The position numbers and the translations under genes were made by a program. From positions 29,432,068-29,496,067 of the forward strand of contig BSYO01000002.1 of NCBI GenBank assembly GCA_033239525.1: a stretch of DNA of 64,000 bases, given 5' to 3'. Every line of letters begins with the position of its first letter. Position 1 is the first letter of the stretch. The DNA comes from Nepenthes gracilis. Taxonomy: Eukaryota; Streptophyta; Magnoliopsida; Caryophyllales; Nepenthaceae. Shown here piece after piece: positions 59,861 through 64,000 of this stretch. The notes under the pieces are model-generated. The model saw only the letters and a program-made list of their open reading frames with translations. It made no database searches and was not told where the DNA came from.

Positions 59861-61819
59861 ATGGTATCATCATCCTCAAAGAACTTGCCATTCAGTGTAA
59901 AACAGTTTAATGGGTAAGGCAACTTCATCCTTTGATAGGAGAGGGTGAAGAACATCTTGACTAGAGAAAAAACAATCAAGGATATTGTCAGAAAAGCCAA
60001 GTGTGATGGCGAGCGGACGGACAAAGTAAGTGTCGAAGTTGATTGTCCGATATCTCTGCAAGACGGGGACAATGGTCCTGAGGCGATCGATCACAATGGA
60101 GAGAAAATAATACCTTCTGATGAAGGTCAGGATAAAGTCATCTCTCAACTGGCCGAGGATCTACTTGTCAGACGATCCTCACGAAACAGACGGTCGTCCG
60201 TCCGTCTGTCACCTAGTGAGTATGTTATACTCATTGATACCGGAGAGCCTGAAACTTATGAAGAGGTTATGAAGGATGAAAATAAGGAGAAGTGACTGGA
60301 AGCCATGAAGGATGAGATGTGTTCTCTCCATAAAAATCACACATTCGACTTAGTCAAACTTCCTAAGTGGAAGAGAGCCTTAAAGAACAAGTGGGTCTTT
60401 CGACTGAAGACGCCCGTAGACACTATGCAGCCGAGATATAAAGCACGGCTAGTGGTGAAAGCCTTCAATCAACAAAAGGGAGTTAACTTTGATGAGATTT
60501 TTTCCCTTATAGTGAAGATGTCTTCCATAAGGGTTGTGTTGGGATTGGCAACCACCCAGAATCTGGAAGTGGAACAGATGGACGTCCGGACTGATTTTCT
60601 TCATGGTGAACCGGAAGAAAAAATCTATATGGAGCAGCCGGAAGGGTTCAAGGCTAAAGGAAAGGAGAAACTGATTTGTCGTCTAAGAAAAAGTCTGTAT
60701 AGGTTAAAACAGGCTCCGAGACAGTGGTACAAGTAGTTCGAGTTGATCATAGTCAGTCAAGGGTACCGGCGGACTACTTGTGATCATTGTGTATTCACAC
60801 AGAGATTTTTCGAAGATGATTTTGCTATTATTTTCCTGTACGTGGACGACATGTTGATCGTTGGACAGAATGCTACTCGGATAAAGAAGTTGAAGGAGCA
60901 ACTTGACCAATCCTTTGCCATAAAAGACCTCCGACCGGCGAAGCAGATTTTTGGCGTCAAAATCATTCGCGACCGGGAGGCAGGGAGACTATAGTTGTCT
61001 CAAGAAAATTACTTTGAGAAGATGCTCCAACGCCTCAACATGGAAAAGTCCAAACCTGTCAGCACTCCACTGGCAAATCACCATTGGTTGAGCAGTCGCC
61101 AGTGTCCATTTTCGGATGAAAAGAAGACATACATGACAGGCGTTCCCTACTCCTCAGCCGTAGGAAGCCTCATGTATTCCCTGGTTTGCACTAGGCCGGA
61201 CATAGCACATGTTGTTGGCACAATTGGTCCGTTTCTGTCCAATCCAGGGAAGGAGCACTGGTCTGCAGTAAAGTGGATTATGAGATATATTCAAAGAACT
61301 TCTAAGAGGTGCTTGTGTCTTGAAAGTGACAAGTCTCAGTTGGTGGGCTATTCGGATGCGGATATGGCTGAAGACGTCGACAGTCGCAAGTCAACTTCTG
61401 GATACTTGGTGAAATTCGCAGGAGGAGCAGTCTCTTGGCAGTCCAAGTTACAAAAGTGTGTCGCTCTTTCCACTACTGAAACTGAGTATATTACCGTGAC
61501 GGAAGCTTACAAGAATATGTTATAGATAAAGAAGTTCGTTCAGGAATTGAGCCTCAGACAAGAAAAGTATACAGTACTTTGTAACAGTCAGAGTGTTATT
61601 CATCTCTACAAGAACTCCTCACTCCATTCCAAATCAAAGCACATTAATGTGTGATATCATTGGGTGAGAGATGTATTGGAAGTTGGTTTGCTGTCACTGG
61701 AAAAGGTTGACACTGAAGAGAACGGAGCAGATATGATGACCAAGATTTTATCAAAAGGGAAGAATGAAGCATGCTGCAGGCTGGCCGAAATGATGGACTT
61801 AACTTCCTCACGGTCGTGA
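59861..61819 (+). pseudogene. E6 fused gag-start/RT-RNase H frame, interrupted only by stops
   Basis: From ATG 59861 to the terminal TGA 61817-61819 a single frame of 653 codons holds without a shift. After about 40 gag codons (MVSSSSKNL to REKTIKDI) it continues in frame as VRKAKCDGERTDKVS, part of the linker before RT. RT shows KMSSIRVVLG and LYVDDMLIVG (about 60835-60865). RNase H shows LSTTETEYI (about 61465). Stops: TAA 59915-59917 (codon 19), a TGA-TAG pair near 59933-59938 where relatives have Trp-Gln, TGA 60293-60295, TAG 60734-60736, TAG 60992-60994, TAG 61523-61525, and a TGA near 61650 where relatives have Arg (CGA). Nearly all are single C-to-T or G-to-A changes. Confidence 0.85.
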
Positions 61820-61828
61820 GGGGAAGTT

Positions 61829-62712
61829 TTTTGGGGATCACTTCTGTGTGGAAGTCCTTAGGACTTGGACGGAACATGTGTATGTCAAGAGGAAGGAATT
61901 TCGGTCAACAGAGTTGACCGAAATTTTCTGAACGGTCAACACTTCCGGTCAATATGTTGACCGTCATAAGTTGTGAGTCGTCGAAAAAGCCGGGACGGAC
62001 TACTTCGACCGATCAATGGTGTGGTTTACCGGCCAATATAAAATGACGGACAACAGGGTTGACCTGCTATATTTGGAAGATCTGAATGACTGTCAAATCC
62101 AAAAGGTGTACAGTTGATCTACCCGTTTGGATGGTTGGTAGAAGTCATTCTCGGGACTCCAAAGGCTGATCGGTCTGCAGGAATAGGCATGCACCGCCTG
62201 CTGTAGGACAGGACGTGTGCATGCAAGCAGACCTTGGAAATTAAGCACCAACCACCAAGTTGGGCTATGGTGAGGCGTGTATATATATATATATATATAT
62301 ATATACACTTTGAATGTGTAGTGATATTGAGATAGAGAAGTGCATACGATATGGGAAAACAAGAAGAAGGAGAAACACCGAATAAGTTAAGAAAGAGTGT
62401 AATAGACGAGTGAAAGTGAAAAGAAAGAGAGTTGTGAGTGAAAACAAGTGTGAGAGCTTTTGTTTACTTTTGTTCTATTCTTATTTTCGTCTCCTGTAAT
62501 TTTTCTCATATTTAGTGATTCTTTGTGGATTTAGTGTCCCGTAATTTTTTCCTTATTTTAGAAGGGTTTTTCACGTAAATTTTGGTGTTCATTTCTCTTC
62601 TCTTACCTCTACTTCACGGTGCTTGTGTGTTTTATTAGTTGGCTGTCCATTCCGGCCAACAGAAGAATTGTTCTAGAAGACTGGTCTGTAGGCCGCCCGC
62701 TGTTCGCCAACA
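61829..62712 (+). repeat. E6 3' LTR, 884 bp
   Basis: It follows the polypurine tract. Its first bases are TTTTGGGGATCAC instead of TGTTGGG, so the terminal TG is mutated. It ends CGCCAACA and is close to the 5' LTR throughout, including an (AT)n run of different length at about 62279-62305. Confidence 0.9.
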
Positions 62713-62870
62713 ATATGCAATTCACTTTGCAATGGAAGGATTGCAAGTTGTAACAGAAGGGTGAGGCAATGGGATGCAGCAGTAAAATGGATTGGCATAA
62801 TCAATCATTGGAAAGGTAAACAATTGCAAGGTAATAGATCTGAAAATTCATCTGTGGCTCAAACATAGGT
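62713..62870 (+). pseudogene. LINE relic, continuation right of E6
   Basis: When E6 and one target duplication are left out, the reading frame from the left part runs on across the site. It then gives a CNRRVRQWDAAVKWI segment, followed by HWKGKQLQ, as in the tail after the zf-RVT domain of plant LINEs. A poly(A) end is not visible. Confidence 0.5.
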
Positions 62871-63117
62871 TTGTAGTAAAGAAAAAGTATTTAAAGGCAT
62901 CTGTTCCTCATGTATTTATATAGTAGTTCGATCAATGGCATTTTATATTCACTCATTAAATGGAAATAACAATTTGGGAACTACTCACCTACAAAGTGGC
63001 CACAGTGCAGCGTGCATGCTCAAGACAAGATGACATTATTTGTCATTTCATCTCACAATACGTGGAATGTGAAAGCAGAAAGCAGAAAGCAATCTCATCT
63101 ATTAAGCAGACACTAAC

Positions 63118-64000
63118 CTGTGCCTGTGGGTATGAGTTCTCGCTAAAAGTAGGAACGGTGCAAGGCCCAGAGGCAGGAAGCCATACTTGATTCCAGTTAT
63201 CATTCCAAGATCTGGGCAACTCAAAATTACTACTAACCAGATAATCCATAGGAGGTACTTGAAAATTTAACTCCGTCTCAGGAAATACTTCCTTCATATC
63301 GGGCCAATTTGGACTGCCATATGGAAAGTATGGATATTGCTCGCCAATTTGGAGTCCCAAGCCTGAAGCTGCAGCTAGCTCATTCAAGCTATTGCAGTCT
63401 TGTCTTGTATTGGCAACTTGTCCAGCAGCATCCATCTCTATTTCTTTCCCAGTGCCATAGAATCCACAATATCCAGGAAGAGGAAAATCTGTATTGCACA
63501 TCCAATCCCTGGACCAAAAGAGTATGATTCATCTTTAGAAGAGCAGAAAATACTAAAGTCAGCAGCTCACTGCCTATTTCAATTAAACAGAAAAAAGCAA
63601 CTAATATGTGACCATTTACATGGGAAAACTGGTTCGTAGAAAAGAGAAAAATACTTATAGCAGTTATTTACTCCCGTGCCTCAAATTCATGGTTACAGGA
63701 GATCATCGGGTTTAAGAGTTCACCCACCTCTGCTGGAGGAAGCTTGTCTCATCAGGTAAGATGACCTCAGTCTCATTATTGAGAAGCCTTGACAAGGACT
63801 GAGTATCTTGTGTACTACGCGTTGCAAAAGGCAAATGCATCCTATTCTGTAACTAGAAAAGATTATTCATTAGTATTTCAATCCCCCACATCATAACTAG
63901 AGAGAGAGCGATTTGCATTGCAGAACAGTTCAATACCTGGCTACCGCACTCTAGGGACATCATTTGATGCTTTTCAATACTTTCCTGGCAAGTGTCAAAA
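63118..64000 (-). CDS. Unrecognised host gene, three exons seen, extends beyond the window
   Basis: Minus-strand exons: 63937-64000 (partial at the window edge), 63728-63846 and 63118-63508, each bounded by AG and GT. The phases agree (0, then 2), giving one open frame of about 190 codons. The peptide includes SLECGSQ, a TRSTQDTQSLSRLL stretch, a Cys/aromatic part (DWMCNTDFPLPGYCGFYG) and a Trp/Pro-rich end (RSWNDNWNQVW, FSENSYPQ). It is rich in Ser, Asn and Pro, like intrinsically disordered parts of plant nuclear regulators, but I do not recognise the family. If the last donor (CAG/GTTAGT, 63117) is not used, translation ends at 63043. Further 5' exons lie right of the window; any 3' exon left of 63118 is not identified, and E6 and the LINE relic may lie in its intron or 3' flank. 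Confidence 0.6.

Larger units (their letters stand above)
58930..62717 (+). mobile_element. E6: deletion-derived Tork-type copia element in a LINE relic
   Basis: The element proper is 58935-62712; flanks GTATG (58930-58934) and ATATG (62713-62717) are a target duplication with one mismatch. LTRs are 891 and 884 bp. The internal region is only 2003 bp: PBS, the gag start, then a direct jump into the integrase-RT linker, RT, RNase H and a polypurine tract (GAGGGGAAGTT, 61818-61828). Most of gag, protease and the integrase core are absent. Confidence 0.9.

Overview
The window looks like nuclear DNA of a flowering plant, most likely a eudicot. It is strongly AT-rich, with long gene-free stretches. 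It carries one clear plant gene with introns (an alpha-expansin) and many Ty1/copia elements whose primer-binding sites match the 3' end of plant initiator tRNA-Met. Species cannot be named from the sequence alone.

Layout, left to right. 1-16.5 kb: AT-rich non-coding DNA with an old LTR plus PBS (2106-3502), a solo LTR (7666-8361), short tandem duplications and fragments of a second, possibly Ty3/gypsy-type, repeat. 16.5-22.0 kb: a full-length minus-strand Tnt1/Tork-type copia element (E1) with equal 694-bp LTRs and a CCATT target duplication. 22.1-26.7 kb: an older minus-strand copia with very short LTRs (E7). 28.6-33.9 kb: a plus-strand Tork element (E2) full of stops. 36.7-38.0 kb: an isolated minus-strand LTR with 32-bp tandem repeats. 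38.0-41.4 kb: a 5'-truncated plus-strand Tork element (E3) whose 3' LTR holds an exact 40-bp tandem array. 42.76-44.46 kb: a complete three-exon alpha-expansin gene. 46.1-55.3 kb: a composite minus-strand block bounded by CAAAA duplications; it contains a Tork element (E4), a second partial LTR and gag of the same family, and a gag-only element (E5) nested inside. 55.3-58.9 kb: a copia gag relic and a LINE 3'-end relic. 58.9-62.7 kb: a deletion-derived plus-strand element (E6) inserted in that LINE relic. 63.1-64 kb: internal exons of an unrecognised minus-strand host gene that leaves the window.

Only the expansin (complete) and the right-edge gene (partial) are supported as host protein-coding genes. 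The retroelements share a lineage: the same PBS, the same polypurine tract style, and a conserved stem-loop block with a TTTTTCACGTAAAA core near the LTR 3' end. Their U3 parts differ, but several carry paired inverted TTGAC/GTCAA motifs (W-box cores) or GACGAGGAC repeats. The observations most worth following are these palindromic W-box arrays, including a unit-number difference between the two LTRs of E2; a stop at gag codon 19 shared by three elements; and the in-frame gag-to-RT deletion of E6.
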